Below, one piece after another: positions 52,601 to 60,232 of a stretch of 64,000 nt of DNA. Location of the stretch: positions 1 through 64,000 of the forward strand of contig NZ_JADMLH010000006.1 of assembly GCF_016464385.1 (NCBI RefSeq), read 5' to 3'. The translations under genes were made by a program, and so were the position numbers. How positions within the stretch are numbered: position 1 is the first letter of the stretch; the number at the start of each line of letters is the position of its first letter. This DNA is from Nucisporomicrobium flavum. GTDB lineage: Bacteria > Actinomycetota > Actinomycetes > Mycobacteriales > Micromonosporaceae. Below the pieces are notes generated by a model. That model ran no database searches. It was not told where the DNA came from and saw only the letters and a program-made list of their open reading frames with translations.

Positions 52601-54962
52601 GGAAGCGGTCGGCGCTCACGTCCTTGACGCCGTTCTTGTCGACCACGATGAAGCCCACGCTCTTGGCACCGGGCTTCACCTTCACCCAGGCGAAGCGGCC
52701 GTACGCGTCCTCGCCGGCGAACGGCTGCCCCTGCGGCCACGTGGTCGCCGCGGACGGGTCGATGTCGCCGAAGGCGTACAGCCCCCAGTCGCCGTAGTCG
52801 CCGGCCGGGCGCTGGTAGTGCACGATCGCGTACCCGGGCCCGGACGTGGTGACCGGGGTGCCGACCTTGATCGTGCGGGTCGTCGTGGCCGTGCGGCCCC
52901 GGCTGTCGCGCACGGTCGCGCGGTAGGTGACCGGGGTGGCGCCGGCGAGTCCGGTCAGGTCGTGCGACACCCCGTAGGGCGCGGCGTCGTCGGTGCCGAG
53001 CCGGGTCCAGCGGCCGCCGACGTTCGCCTCGAAGGTCACCGTGGCCAGCGGGTCGCCGGTGGTGGTCGCGGTCAGGTCGGTGCGCGTGGGCACGTACGCC
53101 CCGGCCTCCGGCGAGGCGATCTGGACGGTCGGGGCGGCGGCGGGCTTGGCGACGGTCGTGCCCGCGCGGTAGACCGCGGCGGACAGGGCAGGAACGGTGA
53201 CGGTCAGCTTGCCGTCCGCCCCGGTCGCCTGCGCGCCCGCTCCCCCGTAGATGCCCTGGAACGAGGCGTTGGGCGTCCAGGTGTCCACGGTGACGGTCTG
53301 CGCGGTGGTGGCGTTGTTGACGGCCACGACGTACTCGCGCCGCTCGCCGCGGTTGATCCGCGACGCGGCGAAGATGCCCGGACCGTCGGCCGCGTAACGG
53401 GTGACCTGCTCGCCGTCGCGCAGCGCGGGGTGCGCCTTGCGCAGGGCGCCCAGCGTGGCGATGGTCCGGTAGATCGGGTGGCCGGTCTCGTAGTTGGCCT
53501 GCGCGTGCGTACGGTCCGTGCCCAGCAGGTCGTCGTCGAGGTAGTCCGCGGTCCTGCTGGCGAACATGTCCTGCCGAGCGTCCTTGTCCCCGCCCGGGCC
53601 GGTGAAGCCCTGCTCGTCGCCGGAGTAGATCACCGGCTGGCCGCGGGTGAGGAACATCAGCTCGTGGGCCAGCTCGTCGCGGCGCAGGTGGGTGGCCGGG
53701 TCGGTGCCGCCGGCGGCCACGAACGAGCCGATGCGGCCCATGTCGTGGTTGCCGAGGAACGTCGGCAGCCGGCCCGCGTCGGTGTCGTCCGTGGTGTAGA
53801 GGCTGTCCTTGGCGTACAGGTCGGCCAGGGCCTTCGCGGAGCCGCCATCGGCGGTGAAGGACTTCGCCGCCGCCTGGAAGGAGAAGTCGAGCGTGGCGGG
53901 CAGGCCGCCGCGGCGCACGTACGTCGACTCGACCTCCTGGTCGGCGCTGTAGACCTCGCCGAACATGAAGAACCCGGGCTTGCCGGCGCGTTTCGCCGCG
54001 GCCTCGATGCCGGCCGAGAACTGCGGCCAGAAGTCCAGATCGGAGTGCTTGACGGTGTCGAGGCGGTACCCGTCGATGCCGGTGCCCGAGATCCAGTCGG
54101 CGTAGATCTTCGTCATGCCGCGGACCACCTCGGGCCGCTCGGTCCACAGGTCGTCGAGGCCGAAGAAGTCGCCGTACTCGCTGTTCTCGCCGACGAACGT
54201 GGAGTCCCCCCGGTTGTGGTACATCGTCGGGTCGTTGAGCCAGGCGGGCACCTTGACGTTCTTGTCCGCCGCGCTCACCACCGGCGTGTACGGGAACGAC
54301 GCGGTGTTCACGCGCGGAAAGGCCCGGGTGCCGTCGGCGTAGTTGCGGTCCTCGAAGGCACGTCCCTGCGCGTCGCGGTACGGCTTTGTCGCCTTGTCGA
54401 CGTACGCGTAGGTGTTCTCCTGGTATTTGATGACGTCGGCGGTGTGGTTGACGATGATGTCCAGGTAGATCTTCATGCCCCGGGCGTGCGCGAGCCGGAC
54501 CAGGCGCTTGAGGTCGGCGTTCGTGCCGAAGTGGGGATCGACCTGGGTGAAGTCGGTGATCCAGTACCCGTGGTAACCGGCCGAGATGTCCGAGCCGCTG
54601 CCCTGCACGGGCCGGTTCTTGAAGACCGGGGCGAGCCAGATCGCCGTGGTGCCGAGGCCCTGGATGTAGTCGAGGCGGTCGATGACGCCCTGGAGGTCCC
54701 CGCCGTGGTAGAAGCCCTTGTCAGCCGGGTCGTAGCCGGTGGACATCCGGTCGCCCGGGAGCTTGCCGCGGTCGTTGCGGGGGTCGCCGTTGGCGAAACG
54801 GTCCGGCAGGACGAAGTAGAACTGGTCGTTGCGGGTGGCCGTGCCCGGCCGGTCGAAGTCCCAGCCGGGTGCGGCCGGCGCGGCCTGGGCCGGCGTGGGG
54901 ACCCACCCGCCGAGAACGAGAAGGACGGCGAGCAGCAGCCTGCTCACCCGGGAGATCTCCAC
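49623..54962 (-). CDS. Secreted bifunctional alpha-amylase / pullulanase
   Basis: A 1779-residue exported enzyme with two GH13 catalytic barrels. Signal peptide about 1-27 (PAQAAPAA). First barrel (about 40-440, amylase type): nucleophile Asp in GIDGYRLDTVKH near 300, acid Glu in FGEVY near 335 and FLGNHD near 404. An all-beta region, an Ig-like module and two CBM41/PUD-like modules (IVHYQRPAGDYGDWGLY; VIHYRRADGDYDGWGLH) follow at about 640-940. Second barrel (about 1150-1560, pullulanase type): VDGFRFDLMGHH near 1374, YGEGWNFG near 1411 and VDAHDNE near 1545. The C-terminus is beta-rich. It would cut alpha-1,4 and alpha-1,6 bonds of starch or pullulan outside the cell. GTG start with AGGAAGG seven bases upstream; maltose-type operator sites lie further up. 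Confidence 0.92.
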   Translation of the reverse strand: MEISRVSRLLLAVLLVLGGWVPTPAQAAPAAPGWDFDRPGTATRNDQFYFVLPDRFANGDPRNDRGKLPGDRMSTGYDPADKGFYHGGDLQGVIDRLDYIQGLGTTAIWLAPVFKNRPVQGSGSDISAGYHGYWITDFTQVDPHFGTNADLKRLVRLAHARGMKIYLDIIVNHTADVIKYQENTYAYVDKATKPYRDAQGRAFEDRNYADGTRAFPRVNTASFPYTPVVSAADKNVKVPAWLNDPTMYHNRGDSTFVGENSEYGDFFGLDDLWTERPEVVRGMTKIYADWISGTGIDGYRLDTVKHSDLDFWPQFSAGIEAAAKRAGKPGFFMFGEVYSADQEVESTYVRRGGLPATLDFSFQAAAKSFTADGGSAKALADLYAKDSLYTTDDTDAGRLPTFLGNHDMGRIGSFVAAGGTDPATHLRRDELAHELMFLTRGQPVIYSGDEQGFTGPGGDKDARQDMFASRTADYLDDDLLGTDRTHAQANYETGHPIYRTIATLGALRKAHPALRDGEQVTRYAADGPGIFAASRINRGERREYVVAVNNATTAQTVTVDTWTPNASFQGIYGGAGAQATGADGKLTVTVPALSAAVYRAGTTVAKPAAAPTVQIASPEAGAYVPTRTDLTATTTGDPLATVTFEANVGGRWTRLGTDDAAPYGVSHDLTGLAGATPVTYRATVRDSRGRTATTTRTIKVGTPVTTSGPGYAIVHYQRPAGDYGDWGLYAFGDIDPSAATTWPQGQPFAGEDAYGRFAWVKVKPGAKSVGFIVVDKNGVKDVSADRFLDPSATPEIWLKQGDPTIVTEHQAAPQDQDTAVIHYRRADGDYDGWGLHVWDGAANPTDWSSPLKPAATDAFGVTFRVPLAAGAAGLNYIIHKGDAKDLPDDQRLDFATAGREVWLLAGVPDRLLPVVRKAGGGGGVDITKSAAVWLDRTTIAWKTGETDGRVYDLVWAPGGGLDPADPQHSLRLSAQRNGLTEAQRQKYPHLWQYHAFKLPRGADVRELLKGQVAVTEREAQGKLLSATGVQLAGALDDLYATATSARLGATFDSGRPRLAVWAPTAQNVQLELSDTPAAPARVLPMTRDSRTGVWSVAGTRDWTGKYYRYRVTAWQPATQKVVTASVTDPYSVALAADSTHSQIADLADPALAPAGWRGLRKPAPGKIQISELSVRDFSAEGTYAAFTRPDTPGMKHLRELAKAGTTHVHLLPVFDFASTPERRADQKQPPCDLASFPPDSDQQQQCIAAVADQDGYNWGYDPLHYTTPEGGYAVNPEGAARTKEFRRMVAGLNGAGLRVVMDVVYNHTPASGTDPRSVLDQIVPGYYQRLLEDGTVANSTCCANTAPENAMMGKLVVDSVVTWARAYKVDGFRFDLMGHHPKANILAVRKALDRLTVARDGVDGRNIYVYGEGWNFGEVADDARFVQATQQNMAGTGIGTFNDRLRDAVRGGGPFDDNPRVQGFASGLYTDPNGDAVNGTAAEQKARLLHDQDLIKVGLTGNLAGYRFTASDGTATTGRQIDYNGSPAGYNAKPVEAITYVDAHDNEILYDALAYKLPQATSATDRARMQSLALGATALGQGPGFVTAGSERLRSKSLDRNSYNSGDWFNRINWDCTQGNGFGRGLPPAADNEAKWPYAKPLLADPALRPGCAAIDLADARYRELLRIRASSQVFGLPSAAEVQKRLAFPLSGTAETPGVITMTLDGRGLDRHWRSVTVVFNATPATATQTLPALRGAAVSLHPVQRASADPALRTASFAPATGTFTVPARSVAVFVQS

Positions 54963-55007
54963 ATCGAGGCCTTCCTATCGGCGCGGACGACGCACGCTAA
55001 CCCGCTC

Positions 55008-55035
55008 GCAACATCGTTGCAAGACCTTGCAAGAT
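55008..55035. promoter_or_regulatory. Candidate LacI-type maltose-regulator operators upstream of the pullulanase gene
   Basis: GCAAC-ATC-GTTGC (55008-55020) is followed by TTGCAAG (55017-55023) and CTTGCAAG (55026-55033). Repeats of CTTGCA-type sequence are known upstream of amylase and maltose genes controlled by the LacI-family MalR regulator in Streptomyces. Here they lie about 50-75 bp before the pullulanase GTG. No LacI gene occurs in this window, so the regulator must be elsewhere. Confidence 0.6.
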
Positions 55036-55099
55036 CTGCTGTGCGTTTCCAGCGCATTGGGCCGTCTTGTCTTCCGCCGCTTCTTGCCGGGGAGGGATC

Positions 55100-56518
55100 A
55101 TGGGTGGCATGAGCGAATACGACGTCATCGTGGTGGGAGCCGGCCCCGTCGGCGAGAACGTGGCCGACCGGGCCGTCCGCGGCGGCCTGACCGCGGCCCT
55201 CGTCGAACGGGAGCTCGTCGGGGGCGAGTGCTCGTACTGGGCGTGCATGCCGTCCAAGGCGCTGCTGCGGCCCGGGCAGGCGCTGCGGGCCGCGCGGGCC
55301 GTGGCCGGCTCCGCGGAGGCCGTCACGGGCGACCTCGACGTGGCGGCGGTGCTCAAGCGCCGCAACTCCTTCACCCACGACTGGAACGACAGCAGCCAGG
55401 CCGACTGGGTGGCGAGCGCCGGCATCGAGCTGGTCCGCGGCCACGGCCGGCTCAGCGGCGTCAAGCAGGTCACCGTGACGGCCGCCGACGGCACCGAGAC
55501 CGTGCTCACCGCCCGGCACGCCGTCGTGCTGTCCACCGGCTCCGACGCGCTGGTGCCCGACGTCGAGGGGCTGCGCGCCGCCCGCCCCTGGACCAGCCGG
55601 GAGGCCACCGAGGCCCAGCACGTCCCGGAGAGCCTCGCGATCATCGGCGGCGGGGTCGTCGCCACCGAGATGGCCACCGCGTACGCGTCCTTCGGGTGCG
55701 CGGTCACCCTCATCGCGCGCAGCGGGCTCCTCGGCGGGATGGAACCCTTCGCCGGCGAGGCCGTCGCCAAGGGACTGCGCGACCTGGGTGCGACGGTACG
55801 GCTCAACACCGGCATCACCCGGGTGTCCCGATCGGACAGCGGCGTCACCGTGGAGACGAGCGACGGCGAGCCCGTCACCGCGGCCGAGGTGCTCGTGGCG
55901 ACCGGGCGCACGCCCCGCACCGGCGACCTCGGCCTCGACACGGTCGGCCTCACCCCGGGTGACTGGCTGCACACCGACGACACCATGCTGGTCACCGGCT
56001 ACGACTGGTTGTACGCCACCGGCGACGTCAACCACCGCGCGCTGCTCACCCACCAGGGCAAGTACCAGGCCCGGGCGGCCGGCGACGTCATCGCCGCCCG
56101 TGCGGCCGGCGCCCCGGTCGCCGACCAGCCGTGGGGCCGGCACGTCGCCACCGCCGACCACCGGGCCGTGCCGCAGGTCGTCTTCACCGACCCGGAGGTC
56201 GCCGCTGTCGGGCTCACCGAGCACGCCGCCCGCGCCGCGGAATACGACATCCGCGTCATCGACTACGAGATCGGCAACGTAGCGGGCGCCAGTGTGCACG
56301 CCGACGGGTACGCCGGCACGGCCCGGATGGTCGTCGACGAGCAGCGCAAGATCCTGCTCGGCGTCACGTTCGTCGGCCCGGATGTCAGCGAGCTGCTGCA
56401 GTCGGCGACGATCGCGGTGGTGGGCGAGGTGCCCCTCGAGCGGCTGTGGCACGCCGTGCCGGCGTACCCGACGATCAGCGAGATCTGGCTGCGGCTGCTC
56501 GAGACGTACGGCCGCTGA
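55100..56518 (+). CDS. Class-I flavoprotein disulfide reductase-like oxidoreductase
   Basis: A 472-residue FAD/NAD(P) enzyme of the dihydrolipoamide-dehydrogenase family: FAD motif VIVVGAGPVGENVADRA, redox-active Cys pair in GGECSYWACMPSK (C-x4-C), NAD(P) motif LAIIGGGVVATEMATAYASFG, WLYATGDVNHRALLTHQGKYQA and the dimerisation domain. The usual catalytic His-Pro pair of the C-terminus (HPT-x-SE) is replaced by YPTISE, so the exact dihydrolipoamide dehydrogenase reaction is doubtful; a quinone, thiol or other substrate is possible. The start at 55100 has GGGGAGG just upstream; a second ATG lies nine bases on. It is convergent with the siderophore-interacting protein. Confidence 0.82.
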   Translation: MGGMSEYDVIVVGAGPVGENVADRAVRGGLTAALVERELVGGECSYWACMPSKALLRPGQALRAARAVAGSAEAVTGDLDVAAVLKRRNSFTHDWNDSSQADWVASAGIELVRGHGRLSGVKQVTVTAADGTETVLTARHAVVLSTGSDALVPDVEGLRAARPWTSREATEAQHVPESLAIIGGGVVATEMATAYASFGCAVTLIARSGLLGGMEPFAGEAVAKGLRDLGATVRLNTGITRVSRSDSGVTVETSDGEPVTAAEVLVATGRTPRTGDLGLDTVGLTPGDWLHTDDTMLVTGYDWLYATGDVNHRALLTHQGKYQARAAGDVIAARAAGAPVADQPWGRHVATADHRAVPQVVFTDPEVAAVGLTEHAARAAEYDIRVIDYEIGNVAGASVHADGYAGTARMVVDEQRKILLGVTFVGPDVSELLQSATIAVVGEVPLERLWHAVPAYPTISEIWLRLLETYGR

Positions 56519-56524
56519 CCCCCT

Positions 56525-57352
56525 TCATCGGCCCTGCTCGGCCTCGATCTGCTGGTTCCACTCGCGCTTGGTCGACTGCCAGCCGTCCTCGTTGAGACCG
56601 CGGCGCCAGTAGCCGGAGATCGAGAGCCGGGCCGGGGGGATCTGCTTCTCCACCCGCAGCAGCCGGCGCAGCTCCTTGACGAACGTGGCCTCGCCGTGGA
56701 CGAACGCGTGCACGTCACCGGACGGCCAGTTCAGGGCGTGGACGGCGGCGACCAGGGCCTCGCCGACCGGGCGGTCACGCCGGTGCAGCCAGGTGATCTC
56801 CGCGTCGGCGGCGGTCTCCAGCTTCTGCTCCTCGCCCGCGTCGGCGACCTCGAGGAACGCGTACGCCCGGGCGCCGGCCGGCAGGGCCTCCAGCGCCGCG
56901 GCGATCGCCGGCACGGCGCTCTCGTCGCCGGCGAACAGGTGCCAGCCGGCGGCGGGGTCCGGGGCGTACCCGCCGCCCGGGCCCGTGAACCGCACCGGGT
57001 CGCCGACCCGCGCCCGGCTCGCCCACGGCCCGGCGACGCCCTCGTCACCGTGCACGACGAAGTCCAGCCACAGCTCGGGAACCTCCGGCCGCCACCGCCG
57101 CACCGTGTACGTCCGGACCAGCGGCCAGGTCTCGCGCGGCATGGTCTCGCGGATCGCGCCCAGGTCGAACGGCTCGGGATAGTCGACGCCGGGCTGCGGG
57201 AACAGCACCTTGACGTAATGGTCGGTGAACTCGCCGGCCTGCAGGTCCGCCAGGCCGGGTCCACCGACGACGATCCGGACCATGTGCGGGGTGAGCTGCT
57301 CGACGCGCGTGACAGCGCCGGTCCTGGCAGGGCGTACGGGCCTGTTCGGCAT
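56525..57352 (-). CDS. Siderophore-interacting protein (ferric-siderophore reductase, SIP family)
   Basis: A 275-residue SIP-family flavin reductase: LTPHMVRIVVGGPGL, TYTVRRWRPE (FAD-binding R-x-Y-T/S), LDFVVHGDEGVAGPWAS, WHLFAGDESAVPAIAAALEAL, GDVHAFVHGEATFVKELRRLL and the C-terminal GYWRRG. These enzymes release iron by reducing ferric siderophores in the cytoplasm using NAD(P)H or ferredoxin. No siderophore cluster is present in the window. It is divergent from the methyltransferase over about 20 bp. No clear IdeR/DmdR iron box was recognised in that gap. Confidence 0.9.
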   Translation of the reverse strand: MPNRPVRPARTGAVTRVEQLTPHMVRIVVGGPGLADLQAGEFTDHYVKVLFPQPGVDYPEPFDLGAIRETMPRETWPLVRTYTVRRWRPEVPELWLDFVVHGDEGVAGPWASRARVGDPVRFTGPGGGYAPDPAAGWHLFAGDESAVPAIAAALEALPAGARAYAFLEVADAGEEQKLETAADAEITWLHRRDRPVGEALVAAVHALNWPSGDVHAFVHGEATFVKELRRLLRVEKQIPPARLSISGYWRRGLNEDGWQSTKREWNQQIEAEQGR

Positions 57353-57375
57353 GGTCCCAACCTATCGTGGGCACC

Positions 57376-58140
57376 ATGGTGCGCGATGTGTGGGACGTGG
57401 GAGACGCCTATGAGGCGTACGTGGGCCGCTGGAGCCGCCGGGTCGCCCGCGAGTTCGTGGCGTGGCTGGCCGTGCCGCCGGGCGGGCTGTGGCTCGACGC
57501 CGGCTGCGGCACCGGGGCCCTGTCCGCCGCCGCCCGCGAGGCAGGGGCGGCGCGGGTGCTGGGGGTCGACCCGTCGCTCGGCTTCCTGCGGCAGAACAGC
57601 GGCGACCGGACGGCCGGCGACGCCCGCGCCCTGCCGCTGCGTGGCGCTCGCTTCGACGCCGTGGTCAGCGGCCTGGCGCTCAACTTCGTCCCCGGCCCGG
57701 CCCGCGCGGCGGCCGAGTTCGCGCGGGTCGCGGCACCGGGCGGCACGGTCGCGGCGTACGTCTGGGACTACGCGGAGGGCATGACGATGATGCGCCTCTT
57801 CTGGGACGCCGCGGCCGAGGCCGACCCGGGCGGCGGTATGGACGAGGGCGCCCGGTTCCCGCTGTGCCGGCCGGACCCGCTCGCCGCCCTGTGGCGGGAC
57901 GCGGGGCTGGGCGAGGTCGCGGTCCGGGCCGTCGAGATCCCGACTGTCTTCAGCGACTGGGAGGATTATTGGCAGCCGTTCCTCGGCGGCCAGGGCGCGG
58001 CCCCCGCCTATCTGGCGGGGCTGGACGAGGAGAAGCAGATGGCCGTGCGGGAGGCCCTGCGGCGGCGGGTGCCCGTGGAGGAGGACGGCAGTATCCGGCT
58101 CACCGCCCGGGCGTGGGCGGTCCGCGGCGTCCGGCCCTGA
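57376..58140 (+). CDS. SAM-dependent class-I methyltransferase
   Basis: A 254-residue methyltransferase of the UbiE/Methyltransf_11 type. SAM motif I is LDAGCGTGALS near residue 44, followed by VLGVDPSLGFL (motif II with acidic residue), GDARALPLRGARFDAVVSGLALNFV and GGTVAAYVWDY. The substrate is unknown. ATG at 57376 preferred; a GTG three codons upstream is possible. It shares a very short divergent region with the siderophore-interacting protein gene and is convergent with the response regulator. Confidence 0.82.
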   Translation: MVRDVWDVGDAYEAYVGRWSRRVAREFVAWLAVPPGGLWLDAGCGTGALSAAAREAGAARVLGVDPSLGFLRQNSGDRTAGDARALPLRGARFDAVVSGLALNFVPGPARAAAEFARVAAPGGTVAAYVWDYAEGMTMMRLFWDAAAEADPGGGMDEGARFPLCRPDPLAALWRDAGLGEVAVRAVEIPTVFSDWEDYWQPFLGGQGAAPAYLAGLDEEKQMAVREALRRRVPVEEDGSIRLTARAWAVRGVRP

Positions 58141-58159
58141 CGATCCGGAACCGGGTGGG

Positions 58160-58819
58160 TCAGACGCGCAGGAACGTCAGGACCGCCAGCACCCGCCGGT
58201 GGTCGTCATCGCTCTGCGGCAGGTCCAGCTTGTACAGGATGTTCCGGATGTGCTTGGCGACGGACGCGTCGGTGACCACCAGCCGCGCGGCGATCGCGGC
58301 GTTGGAGCGGCCCTCCGCCACCAGCGCCAGCACCTCGCGTTCCCGGGCCGTCAGCGCCTCCAGGGGGCTGCGGCGCCGGCGCAGCATCTGCCGGACGACC
58401 TCCGGATCGACGACCGTGCCGCCCGCCACGACCCGGTTCATCGCGTCGACGAACTCCTCCACCTGCCCGATGCGGTCCTTGAGCAGATAGCCCAGGCTCG
58501 TACCGTCGCCCGCGTCGATCAGGTCGGTCGCATACCTGGTCTCGACGTACTGGCTGAGCACGAGGATCGGGAGCCCGGGGTGGCGCCGGCGCAGCTCCAC
58601 GGCGGCGCGGAGGCCCTCGTCCTTGAACCCCGGCGGCATGCGGACATCGGTCACCACCACGTCGGGCCCGTGCGCCTCGACCGCCTCCCGCAGCCCCTCG
58701 GCGTCGGGCACCGCGGCGACGACCCGGTGCCCGAACCGGGCCAGCAGGCCGATGAGCCCCTCCCGGAGCAGGACGCTGTCCTCGGCGAGGACTACGCGGA
58801 GGCCGGAAGCGGCTGACAA
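58160..58819 (-). CDS. NarL/LuxR-type response regulator
   Basis: A 219-residue response regulator: receiver domain with acidic pair in VVLAEDSVLL, phosphoacceptor Asp in VVVTDVRMPP near residue 57, the switch Ser in LVLSQYVE and Lys in YLLKDRIG; a LuxR/NarL helix-turn-helix at the C-terminus (LTAREREVLALVAEGRSNAAIAARL, SVAKHIRNILYKLDL). The start is TTG at 58819, with GGAG six bases upstream, and the gene overlaps the kinase gene by 28 bp, so translation is coupled. It is the partner of the preceding kinase; likely target: the inverted repeat at 60151-60182. Confidence 0.9.
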   Translation of the reverse strand: MSAASGLRVVLAEDSVLLREGLIGLLARFGHRVVAAVPDAEGLREAVEAHGPDVVVTDVRMPPGFKDEGLRAAVELRRRHPGLPILVLSQYVETRYATDLIDAGDGTSLGYLLKDRIGQVEEFVDAMNRVVAGGTVVDPEVVRQMLRRRRSPLEALTAREREVLALVAEGRSNAAIAARLVVTDASVAKHIRNILYKLDLPQSDDDHRRVLAVLTFLRV

Positions 58820-60117
58820 GGGATCTCCACGGTCAGTCGGGTGGGGCCACCCGGCGGGCTGGACACCGACAGCGTGCCATCCACCACGGACACGCGGTCG
58901 GCGAGGCCGACCAGACCCGTTCCGGCGTCCGGGTCCGCGCTCGATCCGCCGGCGCCGCCCCGGCCGTTGTCCGTGACGGTGACGACCAGCCATCCGTCCG
59001 AGTAGTCGCCGGATATCTCGCCGTGATCCGCCGCCGAGTGCTTGGCCATGTTGGACAGCGCCTCGGACACCACGAAGTAGACGGTCGACTCGATCGACGG
59101 GGCGAACCGGTGCGGCAGCGTGAGCGCCACGTCGACCGGGATGACGGAGCGGTCGGCCAGGTCGGTCACCGCCGCCTCCAGCCCGAAGTCCACGAGCAGC
59201 GGCGGATGGATGCCCCGGATCAGCTCCCGCAGCTCCACCAGCACCCGGCCCGCCTCGTCGTGGGCCCGCGCCAACTGCTCCGCCACCGGCCCGGGTGGTG
59301 CGTCGAGCCGGGCCACCCCGAGCATCATCGTCAGGGCGACGAGCCGTTGCTGCGCGCCGTCGTGCAGGTCCCGCTCGATCCGGCCCCGTTCCGCCTCGAA
59401 CGCGTCGACCAGCCGTACCCGGGAGTCGGTCAGCTCGGTGATGCGGGCCCCCAGCGGGCTGCCGGCCCGGGTGAGCAGCACCCGGGCCAGCGAACACCGG
59501 GCGGCAGCGACCAGGCCGAGGCCGTACGCGGACGCCGCCACGGCCACCAGCCCCGCGACACCGACGGCGAAGGCGACGGGCCACGACGTCACCGCGTACG
59601 CCTTCAGCACGTTGACCTGTTCCCCGTCACCGACCGTGGCGAACAGCACCGGCGTGGCCAGCAGCGCGAGCGGCACCGTCACGCCGAGGGTCACCGCCAG
59701 CAGGTCGATCGGCCAGAGCACCAGCATGAGCAGGGCGGCGTGGCCCAGCTCGCGCCAGGTGTCCGTCTCCGCGAACCGGGTCCGCAGCCACGGTGTGAAG
59801 CCCGGGTCGTGCGGCGTGCGGTGGGCGTGCGGCACCGGCCACCGGTCGACGATCCGGAGCAACCGGCGCTCGACGGCGCCCACCGGCAGGCCGATCAGCG
59901 CCAGGGCGGCCAGCATCGGGATGCCGACGACCACGACGGCCAGCACTCCGCCGAGCGTGAGCAGCAGGAGCGCGACGACGAGCGTCAGCAGCCCGGCCAG
60001 GCCCGTTCCCAGCAGGTACGCCACCGCGCGCAGCGGCCAGCTGGAGAGGAGATAGCGGGGCTGGGCGAGAGCCTGCCGAAGGTATTGCGCGTCGACCACC
60101 CGCACCACCGTAGACAC
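58792..60117 (-). CDS. NarL-type membrane sensor histidine kinase
   Basis: A 441-residue sensor kinase. The N-terminal ~230 residues are a membrane-embedded sensor of the PF13796 type (two pairs of hydrophobic helices; RYLLSSWPLRAVAYLL, VVVGIPMLAALALIG). The HisKA_3 phosphoacceptor is in ERDLHDGAQQRLVAL near residue 250; the ATPase follows (FVVSEALSNMAKHSAADH, TDNGRGGAG, GTGLVGLADRV). It is encoded with the response regulator. The GTG at 60117 has no clear ribosome binding site; nearby GTG codons at 60108-60096 are alternatives. Kinases of this type often control neighbouring ABC permeases, which fits the divergent FtsX-type gene. Confidence 0.88.
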   Translation of the reverse strand: MSTVVRVVDAQYLRQALAQPRYLLSSWPLRAVAYLLGTGLAGLLTLVVALLLLTLGGVLAVVVVGIPMLAALALIGLPVGAVERRLLRIVDRWPVPHAHRTPHDPGFTPWLRTRFAETDTWRELGHAALLMLVLWPIDLLAVTLGVTVPLALLATPVLFATVGDGEQVNVLKAYAVTSWPVAFAVGVAGLVAVAASAYGLGLVAAARCSLARVLLTRAGSPLGARITELTDSRVRLVDAFEAERGRIERDLHDGAQQRLVALTMMLGVARLDAPPGPVAEQLARAHDEAGRVLVELRELIRGIHPPLLVDFGLEAAVTDLADRSVIPVDVALTLPHRFAPSIESTVYFVVSEALSNMAKHSAADHGEISGDYSDGWLVVTVTDNGRGGAGGSSADPDAGTGLVGLADRVSVVDGTLSVSSPPGGPTRLTVEIPCQPLPASA

Positions 60118-60150
60118 CGGCGGACCGTGGTCCCACCCTGCGAAGGCGAC

Positions 60151-60182
60151 TCTTCGCGGTAGCGCCAGTGCTACCTCGAAGA
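60151..60182. promoter_or_regulatory. Long inverted repeat in the kinase/permease divergent promoter
   Basis: TCTTCG-C-GGTAGC (60151-60163) and GCTACC-T-CGAAGA (60170-60182) form a 13-bp inverted repeat with one mismatch and a 6-nt spacer, in the 115-bp gap between the kinase and the FtsX-type permease. It is the most likely binding site of the response regulator dimer. Confidence 0.7.
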
Positions 60183-60232
60183 CTCACACCCGGGAGGCTG
60201 TGCCCGGCCGGGCCGTCCGCCACGGTTGTCCC

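Noticed and set aside
49602..55112. An 1836-residue open frame antisense to the pullulanase
   Set aside because: An artefact of high GC; low-complexity Val/Arg/Gly composition, no signal peptide or domain, while the other strand is a textbook GH13 enzyme.
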